Of a DNA stretch of 64,000 bases, positions 44,559 to 52,494 are shown piece after piece. The translations under genes were made by a program, and so were the position numbers. Source of the DNA: Sediminihaliea albiluteola. Lineage in GTDB: Bacteria; Pseudomonadota; Gammaproteobacteria; Pseudomonadales; Halieaceae. The DNA lies in contig NZ_JACFXU010000018.1 of NCBI RefSeq assembly GCF_014077625.1, positions 124,001-188,000 on the forward strand. The letters are read 5' to 3'. The stretch's first letter is position 1; each line of letters opens with the position of its first letter. The notes beneath the pieces were generated by a model. That model saw nothing but the letters and a program-made list of their open reading frames with translations. It ran no database searches and was not told the origin of the DNA.

Positions 44559-45014
44559 ATGAGTTTCACAAGCCACATGACTAGCGCAAGTTCACAGCGG
44601 CGTCGTTCGCAGCAGGGTTTTACCTTGATGGAGCTGCTAGTAGTCCTCGCCATACTCGGTTTGTTGATGAGCTTAGTGGGGCCGCGAGTGCTGAATCAGT
44701 TGGGTGGGGCTAAAACCAAGACTGCTGCTATTCAGATAAAAGATTTAGAGCAGTCATTGGAAATGTATAAATTGGATGTAGGGCGCTTTCCCTCAACCGA
44801 TGAGGGCTTAAAAGCCTTAGTCCGCAAGCCGGCGAATGCCGCGGGCTGGAATGGCCCCTACCTCAAGTCCAACGAAGTGCCACTGGACCCCTGGAACAAC
44901 GAATACCATTATAAATACCCAGGTGAAAAGGGCGAGATAGACATCTTCACCTATGGGCAGAATGGGGTGCCCGGTGGTGAAGGAGAGGATGCCGATGTGG
45001 GTAACTGGCGTTAG
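44559..45014 (+). CDS. gspG: Major pseudopilin GspG
   Basis: 151 aa. The prepilin peptidase site is QQG/FTLMELL (cleavage after residue 21, Glu5 of the mature protein present), followed by one hydrophobic helix. The mature domain carries the GspG-type core YKLDVGRFPSTDEGLKALV and the calcium-loop region WNGPYLKSNEVPLDPWNNEY, with a C-terminal GADxxG-like end. It forms the pseudopilus shaft. No prepilin peptidase (gspO/pilD) is in the window. Confidence 0.95.
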   Translation: MSFTSHMTSASSQRRRSQQGFTLMELLVVLAILGLLMSLVGPRVLNQLGGAKTKTAAIQIKDLEQSLEMYKLDVGRFPSTDEGLKALVRKPANAAGWNGPYLKSNEVPLDPWNNEYHYKYPGEKGEIDIFTYGQNGVPGGEGEDADVGNWR

Positions 45015-45483
45015 TTGCAGCGCTAAACTTCGCCCGGCTGGGCAGTCGCGGGGCTTTACTCTGATTGAATTGATGGCGGCGCTAGCTATCGCCGCGATCG
45101 TGCTGGCGGTGGCTGTGCCGGCCACTGTTCGTGTCTATGACTCGATGCGTTATCGTGAAAGCGTGCGTGATGTGCTGTCCTTTTTCACCACGGCGCGTTA
45201 TCAGGCAGTTAGCACTGGCCGCGTGCAAGATGTAGAGGTGGTGCCAGACAAAGGTTTACTGCGCCTCGGCGACAAAAGCGCCAAGGTAGCCTCCAACATG
45301 AACTTAACAGTGCATGCTGCGCGTGAGCTGAATCGCTCTGATACCGGTGTTATTCGTTTTTATCCGGATGGTGGTAGTTCGGGAGGTGGGGTCGATATTG
45401 AAAGTAATCGCGGTACAGGCATTAGCATTAAAGTCGATTGGCTAATGGGCAGAGTATCCCAAGAGAGCTATGCCATTGAATAA
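44995..45483 (+). CDS. gspH: Minor pseudopilin GspH
   Basis: 162 aa from the ATG at 44995, which has AAGGAG nine bases upstream; the in-frame ATG at 44989 would leave only three bases and is rejected. It overlaps the end of gspG by 20 bases. Type III signal SRG/FTLIELMAALAI with Glu5, then a beta-rich GspH domain. Minor pseudopilins H-I-J-K cap the pseudopilus tip. Confidence 0.88.
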   Translation: MWVTGVSCSAKLRPAGQSRGFTLIELMAALAIAAIVLAVAVPATVRVYDSMRYRESVRDVLSFFTTARYQAVSTGRVQDVEVVPDKGLLRLGDKSAKVASNMNLTVHAARELNRSDTGVIRFYPDGGSSGGGVDIESNRGTGISIKVDWLMGRVSQESYAIE

Positions 45484-45868
45484 AGTCGGGCGACAGCAGA
45501 CGGGCTTTTCCCTGCTAGAAATGGTGGTGGCAATGGTGATTCTGAGCCTGTCACTTAGCGTTTTATACCAGGCCACCAGTGGCGCCACGCGCAATGTACG
45601 TGTTGATGAGCGCTATGCTTTCGCGGTGGAACTTGCTCGCTCTTTACTGGCTGACTCCGCCCAAGTGCCGCGCAGCGGTTATCAAGCTGCTGGGGAAACC
45701 TCAGGTGGCTTTCGCTGGACGGTAGAGACACATCCCATAGTGACAGGTAAAAAGCAGTTAGATCCTGGCTTATTACAAGACATTAAGGTTGTCGTGTCTT
45801 GGAATGACGGCAAAGAGCGCAGCTTTGAGCTTGTTTCAGTTGTGCAGGGACGCAGTAAAAAACCGTGA
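45470..45868 (+). CDS. gspI: Minor pseudopilin GspI
   Basis: 132 aa, overlapping gspH by 14 bases. Signal QTG/FSLLEMVVAMVILS with Glu5 and a hydrophobic helix, then a short C-terminal beta domain (FRWTVETHPI, DIKVVVSW) as in GspI. It forms the tip complex with GspJ and GspK. Confidence 0.88.
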   Translation: MPLNKVGRQQTGFSLLEMVVAMVILSLSLSVLYQATSGATRNVRVDERYAFAVELARSLLADSAQVPRSGYQAAGETSGGFRWTVETHPIVTGKKQLDPGLLQDIKVVVSWNDGKERSFELVSVVQGRSKKP

Positions 45869-46479
45869 GAAAGCGCGTTCCAAGCCTACCCAAAGACACT
45901 AGCCGCGGCTTTACCTTAGTCGAGGTAGTGGTTGCCCTAGCGGTTTTATCTTTAATTATGCTGGCCACTGTCTCTGCGCTACGCACCTTTGCTAACACGC
46001 AAACTTCCCTCGATCGTGTCATTGAGCGCATCGATGAAACCCGAACCGTCAGTTCATTTTTGCGTTCCCTAGTTGCCTCGGCGGCGCAGGGGCAGTATGA
46101 AGGCGGCCTTACTCTAGGTGGGCCGCCAGAAAATAGTTCGTTTTTTTTCGCTGATGAGTCATTCATGACTTGGAAGGCCACGGTGCTGTTTGGTGAAAAT
46201 TTTGGTGGCACCTATTTATTGCGAGTGCAGCGACAGGGTGACGCCTTAGTTTTGCTGTGGCAGGAGCCAAGTAACGATAACAGCAATGTCGACTGGAGCG
46301 ATGCTGCTTCGCGGCAGCTTATTTCTGGGCTGCAGGAGTTTTCCCTTGCTTTTCGCCCTAATTTTGTCGATGACTGGGTCACTAAGTGGGAACCTGGGGC
46401 GCCGCCGGCACTGGTCCGCTTGCGCATTAAAACCCGCGACCGCTACTGGCCGGATTTAGTCATGGAGTTGCCATGGTAG
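45865..46479 (+). CDS. gspJ: Minor pseudopilin GspJ
   Basis: 204 aa with a GTG start overlapping the gspI stop (GTGA). Signal SRG/FTLVEVVVALAVLS with Glu5. The length and C-terminal portion (VRLRIKTRDRYWPDLVMEL) fit GspJ. Tip-complex component. Confidence 0.87.
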   Translation: MRKRVPSLPKDTSRGFTLVEVVVALAVLSLIMLATVSALRTFANTQTSLDRVIERIDETRTVSSFLRSLVASAAQGQYEGGLTLGGPPENSSFFFADESFMTWKATVLFGENFGGTYLLRVQRQGDALVLLWQEPSNDNSNVDWSDAASRQLISGLQEFSLAFRPNFVDDWVTKWEPGAPPALVRLRIKTRDRYWPDLVMELPW

Positions 46480-47318
46480 TTGCAATCGCGGCGGAATATT
46501 CAGCGGCTCCCAAGCGTCTACCTAACAAGCAGGGCGGAGTTGCACTGGCAATTGTGCTGTGGTTTTTGGCCGGCATGTCGCTTCTTGTGGCAGGCATTGT
46601 TCACATGGGGCGTATGGATGTAAAAATGGCACAAGTGCATTCATCCCAAGCCAAGGTTGTTGCTGCTGGTGATGGTGCCATACACTTGATGATGGCTACT
46701 TTTCTGCGCGATCCGTCTCGGCGAGATCAAGAGCAGTTGCAGTTATCTGCCAATTTCGAGCTAGGTGCTTTGCCAGTTCGGGTACGAATGGTCCCAGCAT
46801 CAGGTTTAGTGGATATATATCATGCGCCGCCCAATTTGCTCGCCGCCCTGTTTGCCGCACGTGGTGCTTTGGAGCCTGCTGAGGCAGAGCAACTGGCCAA
46901 GAGTGTGTTAGAGTTGCGCGCACGAACTTTTTCAAAGTTAGTGAGCCCTGAAGATTTACTGCGAGTGCCGGGCTTTAACCGCGCTTTGCTGGATGCTCTG
47001 CGTGACGATATTCGTGCGGTTCAAGGCGGCGGGGGGCTGAGTTGGGCCAAAGCCCCAGCTGAGGTGTTAGCAGCATTGGAGCAAGTCGACCCGCAGCGTG
47101 TTGCGGCCATAGCGGCTAAGCGTGATGCCACAGAGCTAGGCCAAGAGATGGCTGCGGGTGAGTCGCTGTTTCGAGTCGACGCCATCGTCGATTTAGGTGG
47201 TCAGCAGTGGCTGCGACGCCGCTGGGTAAAAATGGAGTCTGGTGGTAGTGGAGGTTCGGAGCTGCCCTGGAGTTTTATGCGTACAGAATCGCCAAGAGTG
47301 GCGGGCAACGGGATATAG
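46473..47318 (+). CDS. gspK: Minor pseudopilin GspK
   Basis: 281 aa, overlapping gspJ by seven bases. The N-terminus KQGGVALAIVLWFLAGMSLLVAGIV is a pseudopilin helix lacking Glu5, as is normal for GspK. The large globular part contains the GspK domain (VDIYHAPPNLLAALF, SPEDLLRVPGFNRALLDAL). It caps the pseudopilus. Confidence 0.88.
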   Translation: MVVAIAAEYSAAPKRLPNKQGGVALAIVLWFLAGMSLLVAGIVHMGRMDVKMAQVHSSQAKVVAAGDGAIHLMMATFLRDPSRRDQEQLQLSANFELGALPVRVRMVPASGLVDIYHAPPNLLAALFAARGALEPAEAEQLAKSVLELRARTFSKLVSPEDLLRVPGFNRALLDALRDDIRAVQGGGGLSWAKAPAEVLAALEQVDPQRVAAIAAKRDATELGQEMAAGESLFRVDAIVDLGGQQWLRRRWVKMESGGSGGSELPWSFMRTESPRVAGNGI

Positions 47319-47327
47319 GTAGCAAGC

Positions 47328-48344
47328 ATGCTCGATGCTAGCCAGCAATGGCAGCTATTTGGCTTTGATATGAGAAACCTAGGCCGCTATTGGCAGCAGG
47401 CCTGGGCCGAGTTTCTGTGGGGTGACCAGTCGCCTCTGCGGCCTCGCCTCGACGAAGTTGTGCTGCTCGAAAGTGAGTCTGGGAGTGAATACTATCAGGC
47501 CGGAAGGTCAGTGCAGCCAACAGCCACTGATTGCCAAGCTCTGCTGTTGCCCGATGATTTGGTTTTATTTAAGCGCTTGCGGGTTCCAGTGGCTGCGGAA
47601 GCAGAGCTCGCTGCGGTAGTCGCCTTGGAAGTCAGTTCCAGTAGCCCTTTTCTTGCTGATGACACAGGCTATGGTTGGACTCGCATAGGCCGAGATGAAC
47701 AACACATTCATCTGCAGTTGGCCATTGTTTCACTGAGTGCAAGCATGCGTTATATCGGCCGAGTCTACGATATTCACGATCTGCAAGCTCGCGAGCTCTG
47801 GGCCCGCAGCGAAGGTGAGCCTATAGTGATTCAGGGCTTTGGTGAGACTAAGCGTTTGCAGCGTTATAAACGCCGCTTATTGCGTATTAGCGCTCTGCTG
47901 GGGCTGTGTGCGCTTGCACTATTGGGCATGCTTTCCCTAGCGGCAGGCAGCAGCTATATCGAGATGCGCTATTACAATGCCCTTAATGAAAGCGTCAGTG
48001 CGCAAGCTCGTGATGCTGCCAATATGCGCGCGGCCTTACTCGATGCCAACGAAACTATTCGAGTAGTGAATGAAATTTCAGCTACTTATCCAAGCCCTCA
48101 CGTAGAGCTGGCCAAGCTCACTCATTTACTGGGGGACGATGCCTATATCGTCCAGTATTTGCAGCAGGGCGAAGGTCTGCGCATTAGGGGGCGAGCTATT
48201 GATGCGGCCTCAGTAGTTCAGAAGCTGACCTCAGCGCCTGGCTACGCCGAGGTCAATTCCCCTCAGGCAATTACCGCCGTGGGCAATACCGGGCTGCAGC
48301 AGTTCTCTCTTAATATCCAGCTTAAAGCAGGGGCTGATTCATGA
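47328..48344 (+). CDS. gspL: Type II secretion assembly protein GspL
   Basis: 338 aa. An actin-like cytoplasmic domain (about 1-180) that binds GspE, one transmembrane helix (about 188-212, ISALLGLCALALLGMLSLAAG) and a periplasmic ferredoxin-like domain. The cytoplasmic part is shorter than in E. coli GspL, as in xps-type systems. Nine bases separate it from gspK. Confidence 0.86.
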   Translation: MLDASQQWQLFGFDMRNLGRYWQQAWAEFLWGDQSPLRPRLDEVVLLESESGSEYYQAGRSVQPTATDCQALLLPDDLVLFKRLRVPVAAEAELAAVVALEVSSSSPFLADDTGYGWTRIGRDEQHIHLQLAIVSLSASMRYIGRVYDIHDLQARELWARSEGEPIVIQGFGETKRLQRYKRRLLRISALLGLCALALLGMLSLAAGSSYIEMRYYNALNESVSAQARDAANMRAALLDANETIRVVNEISATYPSPHVELAKLTHLLGDDAYIVQYLQQGEGLRIRGRAIDAASVVQKLTSAPGYAEVNSPQAITAVGNTGLQQFSLNIQLKAGADS

Positions 48345-48904
48345 GCTGGTTGCGCGACAAGCGACTTTATTCGGCCCTGCTTGTGGCCACGCTGCTATTG
48401 CCACTAGGTTTATTTTTCTACCTTGTCTTTAGCGTATTGGGTATGCGCGCAAGTTACGAGGCGCAAATAGATCAGCTTGCGCCGCGCATCGCTCGTATGC
48501 AGGGCTTGATTGAGCGTCAAGATGTACTGGCTGACTCCACCCAGCGCATTGATAGCGAAGTGGCCAGCTTGGTTTATCCCGGCAGCGACGACCGCGCTGC
48601 GGTTTCAGCTTCGCTGCAGAAGTTGGTGCGAGAAATATTAAGCGATGCCGAGATGAAGGTGATCAATAGCCAAATCTTGTCGGTGATTGAGGATCAAGGT
48701 TTTGACCGCATCTCGGTTAGCCTCGCCGCAACCGGTGAGCTAGCAGCTCTTGATTTAGCTCTGAGTGATATTGCGGCTTTGCGGCCCTTAGTCATGGTGG
48801 AGGTGCTTAATGTTAAGCCCCAGTCAGTTCGCTCAGGGGATAAAGGCTCGCCTCAAAAAATATCAGTATCGATGCAAGTTTTCAGCTTAAGGCAGTCGCT
48901 ATGA
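48341..48904 (+). CDS. gspM: Type II secretion protein GspM
   Basis: 187 aa with a 4-bp ATGA overlap with gspL. A single N-terminal transmembrane helix (about 10-33) is followed by a coiled segment and a periplasmic ferredoxin-like domain. It stabilises GspL in the inner-membrane platform. Sequence conservation is low; identification rests on topology and gene order. Confidence 0.8.
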   Translation: MSWLRDKRLYSALLVATLLLPLGLFFYLVFSVLGMRASYEAQIDQLAPRIARMQGLIERQDVLADSTQRIDSEVASLVYPGSDDRAAVSASLQKLVREILSDAEMKVINSQILSVIEDQGFDRISVSLAATGELAALDLALSDIAALRPLVMVEVLNVKPQSVRSGDKGSPQKISVSMQVFSLRQSL

Positions 48905-49551
48905 CTTGGTTCGCCCCGCTGCGACAGCGTTACCGGATTACTAGCGAACCGCTGCGCAGTGAGCGTCGCGTGGAGCTATTAACTTTGGCATTTATTGCCG
49001 TGCTTGTTGTGCAGGTTATAGTGCTGATGTTGAAGGCTTTTACCACGCCGAGTGTCGAGCCAATACTGCCCGCTGAGGATTCACTGGCAGTGGGGGCCTT
49101 GAGTGGCTTGCAGGGGATTAGCCAAGAGCAAAGTGCAGAGCTGCGCGCTAGGCCGATGTTTTGGCAGTCTCGGCGCCCCTATGAGGCACCACCGCCAGAA
49201 GTGAAAGCGCCCCAAGAGGAAAAAAAGGCGGCGGCCGAGCTAAAAGGCGTTAAATTGCTGGGCGTGTTTGGCAGTGGCGACAATGCGGGCGTTATTGCGC
49301 TGGTTAAGGGTAAGCGCCAGAGAGTACTGCAAGGCGGTGACTTATCTGGCTGGACCCTACGAGAAGTGAGCCCGAAAGAAGTCACTCTTGTGAACGGCGC
49401 ACGGCGCGAAATCTTGGCACTAGAGCGCCTGCCTGTCACCGGTACAGTGTTAGAGGTCGACGCGCGTCAAGAGGCAGAAACTGCCGAGCCTGAGGCTGAT
49501 ACGCTGAGACCTCAGCGGGAGCCGCAAACACTGAGTCTTGGTGGGCAGTGA
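48901..49551 (+). CDS. gspN: GspC/XpsN-type T2SS connector protein
   Basis: 216 aa with a 4-bp overlap with gspM. One transmembrane helix (about 26-50), a Pro/Glu/Lys-rich linker (APPPEVKAPQEEKKAA) and a homology-region-like domain (about 112-175: LKGVKLLGVFGSGDNAGVIALVKGKRQRVLQGGDLSGWTL, in parts). This is the inner-membrane protein that contacts the secretin; in the EFGHIJKLM-N-D order it takes the place that GspC has in other systems. Confidence 0.78.
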   Translation: MTWFAPLRQRYRITSEPLRSERRVELLTLAFIAVLVVQVIVLMLKAFTTPSVEPILPAEDSLAVGALSGLQGISQEQSAELRARPMFWQSRRPYEAPPPEVKAPQEEKKAAAELKGVKLLGVFGSGDNAGVIALVKGKRQRVLQGGDLSGWTLREVSPKEVTLVNGARREILALERLPVTGTVLEVDARQEAETAEPEADTLRPQREPQTLSLGGQ

Positions 49552-49612
49552 TTTATTTTATCCGATGGGCTTCAATGCCTGAGATTATTCAAGACAAGTT
49601 TAAGGAAGACCT

Positions 49613-51805
49613 ATGCTGCTGAGGTGGCCTGTTACTGTCATTACGCTGAGCCTGCTGCTGAGCAGTTGTGCCTCCATGTCTCCCGCTCAAAAGGAGCCTG
49701 TAGTTCAAAGTGCTGCCACAGAGCAGAGGGCACAAGAGCTCAGCCAACAAAGTAAGCAGCTCAGTAAGAGCGCTGCCGAATTGGCAGATTCTGCTGAGAA
49801 GCTGGATCGCGTGCAGCCAGTGATTTATCGCGGCACAGACCGACAAATCAGAATGCCCGCTGCTGAAGAGCCGGTGCGCTTAGTTGGTAAAGATGTCAGC
49901 TTAAACTTTGAGGATGCCCCCTTGGCGGAGGTGGTGCATGCTGTGTTGGGCGATATTTTGGCGCTCGATTATATTGTCGACCGACCAATCAAGGGCAAGG
50001 TCACGCTGCGCACTCGCACCCCTATCCCACGCGATCAGTTGATGGAGGTGGTGGAATCGCTGCTAAAAGCCAACAACGTACTGATGGTGCGCGGCAGTGA
50101 TGGGCGCTACCTGATTACAGGGGCTGATCGTGCACGTAATTTGCGTCCCGATTTGTCTGCTGCAGGTGAAGGCGGTGTTGGGTACAGCACCATAGTAGTG
50201 CCGCTGCAGTACATTAGCGCTAGCAATATGGCCGAGATTTTAAGGCCGGTAGTTGAAGAGTCTTCTTTGCTGCGGGTCGATAATACTCGCAATCTGTTGA
50301 TCCTTGCAGGCACTCAAGCGCAGTTAGATGGCTGGCTCGAGATGGTTAAAACTTTTGATATGGATGTGCTGGAGGGCATGTCTGTCGGGCTGTTCCCACT
50401 CGAGCACAGCGGAGTGGAGTCCACTGCTAAAGTCTTAATGTCGATGCTCGACCAGAGTGGCAAAAATGGCCAGGCCGGTGACTTTGGTCAATTGGTGCGC
50501 ATCATCCCGATTAAGCGCTTGAATAGCTTGATGGTGGTCACACCGCGCGCCCATTATTTAAAAACTGTCAGTACTTGGATTGAGCGTCTGGACGCAGAAC
50601 CGGCAGCTAACTTTGAGCGCCGCCTCTATGTTTATCCGGTTCAAAACACAACGGCTAAGCGCCTGGCGGACCTGCTCACTAAAATCTATAGCGGTAGTGG
50701 CAGTAAGTCTGGCAGTAGCAGCCAAACATCCACTGGCTTTGGTGGCCAAGACGCAGTGGCGCCTGGTTTGAGTAGTGAGTCAATTGGCTCCTCATCTTCC
50801 TCTTCTTCTGGTAGTAGCTCCAACATGACGACGAGCTTTTCTAATAAAGGAAGTAGTGGCGGGGGCATATCCAGCGCCAGCGTGGGCCTTGGCGACGACG
50901 ATGATGTTATCTCCGACGTGCGAATCGTCGCGGATGATGAGAACAACTCATTAATGATCTACGCCACGGGTAAAGAGTATAAAATTATCGAAACTGCCTT
51001 GCAGCAGCTGGACGCGGTGGCAACTCAAGTGGTGATTGAGGCTTCTATATTAGAGGTCACGCTTACCGATGAGCTCAAATATGGTCTCGAATGGAGCTTT
51101 AAAGAAGGCCTGGGTGGGGATTATACTGGCGCCGGTATGCTTGATACGGGTGGCCAAGGGATTGGTGCGCTTGCGCCCGGTTTCTCTTACGCGGTCACCA
51201 GCGCTGCCGATAATTTCTCTGCGGTACTCAACGCTCTGTCTTCGGATTCCTTAATCAACGTGATATCAACACCTTCGGTAATGGTGCTGGATAACCACGA
51301 AGCCTACATTCATGTAGGTGACCAGGTGCCAGTTAAGTCTGCCACCACCATTTCTGAAGGCGGTACGACCCTGCAAAGCGTCAACTACCGCGATACCGGT
51401 GTAAAGCTGACTGTGCGCCCCTCAGTGAATGCGGGGCGCTTAGTGACGATGGATGTGGCGCAGTCAGTCACAGATGTGGGCACGGTTGACCCCGCAACAG
51501 AGCAGCGCTCATTTTTAGAGCGCAATATTATGACTCGCGTAGCGGTGCGTTCAGATGAGTCAGTGGTGCTCGGTGGCTTGATTCGAGAAAATGCCTCAGC
51601 AGGTGACTCGGGTGTGCCTTTCTTGCACAAGATCCCCGTACTCGGTGCTTTGTTTGGTGCTAAGTCGAGCAGCAACAACCGTACCGAGTTAATTGTGATT
51701 ATTACCCCGCGGGTGATTTCCAATGAAAGCGAGCTAAGGGATATTAGTAAAGAGATGCGCTCGCGAATGCGCAATATGGATCTAATTAATTACGTGTCCG
51801 ATTAG
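49613..51805 (+). CDS. gspD: Type II secretion secretin GspD (lipidated)
   Basis: 730 aa outer-membrane channel. A lipobox LSSC with Cys19 gives a lipoprotein signal, as in XpsD and HxcQ. A Gln/Ser-rich linker follows, then N0 (about 85-155), N1-N3 (about 160-430) and the secretin core (about 450-710) with VVIEASILEVTL, STPSVMVLDN and VPVKSATT. Within N3 lies a Ser/Gly-rich insert (about 355-425). The C-terminus after ITPRVI has a short amphipathic tail. AAGGAAG precedes the ATG. It ends the operon. Confidence 0.94.
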   Translation: MLLRWPVTVITLSLLLSSCASMSPAQKEPVVQSAATEQRAQELSQQSKQLSKSAAELADSAEKLDRVQPVIYRGTDRQIRMPAAEEPVRLVGKDVSLNFEDAPLAEVVHAVLGDILALDYIVDRPIKGKVTLRTRTPIPRDQLMEVVESLLKANNVLMVRGSDGRYLITGADRARNLRPDLSAAGEGGVGYSTIVVPLQYISASNMAEILRPVVEESSLLRVDNTRNLLILAGTQAQLDGWLEMVKTFDMDVLEGMSVGLFPLEHSGVESTAKVLMSMLDQSGKNGQAGDFGQLVRIIPIKRLNSLMVVTPRAHYLKTVSTWIERLDAEPAANFERRLYVYPVQNTTAKRLADLLTKIYSGSGSKSGSSSQTSTGFGGQDAVAPGLSSESIGSSSSSSSGSSSNMTTSFSNKGSSGGGISSASVGLGDDDDVISDVRIVADDENNSLMIYATGKEYKIIETALQQLDAVATQVVIEASILEVTLTDELKYGLEWSFKEGLGGDYTGAGMLDTGGQGIGALAPGFSYAVTSAADNFSAVLNALSSDSLINVISTPSVMVLDNHEAYIHVGDQVPVKSATTISEGGTTLQSVNYRDTGVKLTVRPSVNAGRLVTMDVAQSVTDVGTVDPATEQRSFLERNIMTRVAVRSDESVVLGGLIRENASAGDSGVPFLHKIPVLGALFGAKSSSNNRTELIVIITPRVISNESELRDISKEMRSRMRNMDLINYVSD

Positions 51806-51911
51806 TACGGCCGAAAGATAGAGTAAATAATTAAATGAGTGCGTAGTCTACTTGAGTTGTAGCTTTGCCATCGTATAATCGCGCCGACCTAACTAGGCTA
51901 TTTGGGGTAAT

Positions 51912-52367
51912 ATGTTATATAAATTGAATGTGAAACTGGGAAAAATACTGTACTTAATAGTGCTTACTGCTGCGTTAACAGCGTGCGCAGGGCCGTCTAA
52001 TAAGCCCGTGGTATTTGACGAAGAGCAGCGCCAAGCCCTGCTGGAGCGAGTGACTGAGCGCTGGCGAGCATTAGAGCAAGGGGATTACGCGACAAGTTGG
52101 GAGTACACCTCGCCAGCTTTTCGAAAGGCATTTCCTAAGAATTTATACCTTAAAAAGTTCTCATACGCCGTGCGTTGGGAGTTGACAGGCGTGGACGTGC
52201 TTAACTATGATGACGAAGCAGTTGTGGCGAGTGTGGTTGTTGGGGTCATGTCCCATCCAACTAAACTAACCTCTGCAGCTTCTCAAGCAGTGGGTGCTAT
52301 ACCCCGCGAGCTACGCGAAAGATGGGTTTTCGTGGATGGCGAGTGGTGGTACAGTGCAAACTATTAA
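51912..52367 (+). CDS. Small lipoprotein of unknown function
   Basis: 151 aa. N-terminal hydrophobic segment and lipobox LTAC with Cys25 (mature +2 Ala). The rest (EQRQALLERVTERWRALEQGDY, WEYTSPAFRKAFP, ERWVFVDGEWWYSANY in pieces) has the look of an NTF2/SnoaL-like small alpha+beta fold, where a helix pair is followed by a curved sheet; this is a visual impression only. It stands alone between gspD and the abundant exported protein gene. I do not recognise the family. Confidence 0.7.
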   Translation: MLYKLNVKLGKILYLIVLTAALTACAGPSNKPVVFDEEQRQALLERVTERWRALEQGDYATSWEYTSPAFRKAFPKNLYLKKFSYAVRWELTGVDVLNYDDEAVVASVVVGVMSHPTKLTSAASQAVGAIPRELRERWVFVDGEWWYSANY

Positions 52368-52409
52368 TAATTGCTAGTAAAAACTGGCAATTTTGAGTGG
52401 GTTGTTCGG

Positions 52410-52439
52410 TTGACAGCTGGCCTCAGCTGGTAATAATAG
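52410..52439 (+). promoter_or_regulatory. Strong candidate promoter for the 513-aa exported protein
   Basis: A consensus -35 TTGACA at 52410-52415 stands 15-18 bp before overlapping -10 candidates (TAATAATAG at 52431-52439). The start codon lies about 55 bp downstream behind TAGGAG. Confidence 0.55.
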
Positions 52440-52494
52440 CGCTAGCAACGTGAAGAAATTATGTTGTACAAAGACTAACTTAGGAGTCTCCTTT

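Noticed and set aside
44559-47318. Pseudopilin genes read as type IV pilus minor pilins
   Set aside because: The G-H-I-J-K set with a secretin, GspL, GspM and GspE in one operon defines a type II secretion system; no pilM-Q or pilT genes are present.
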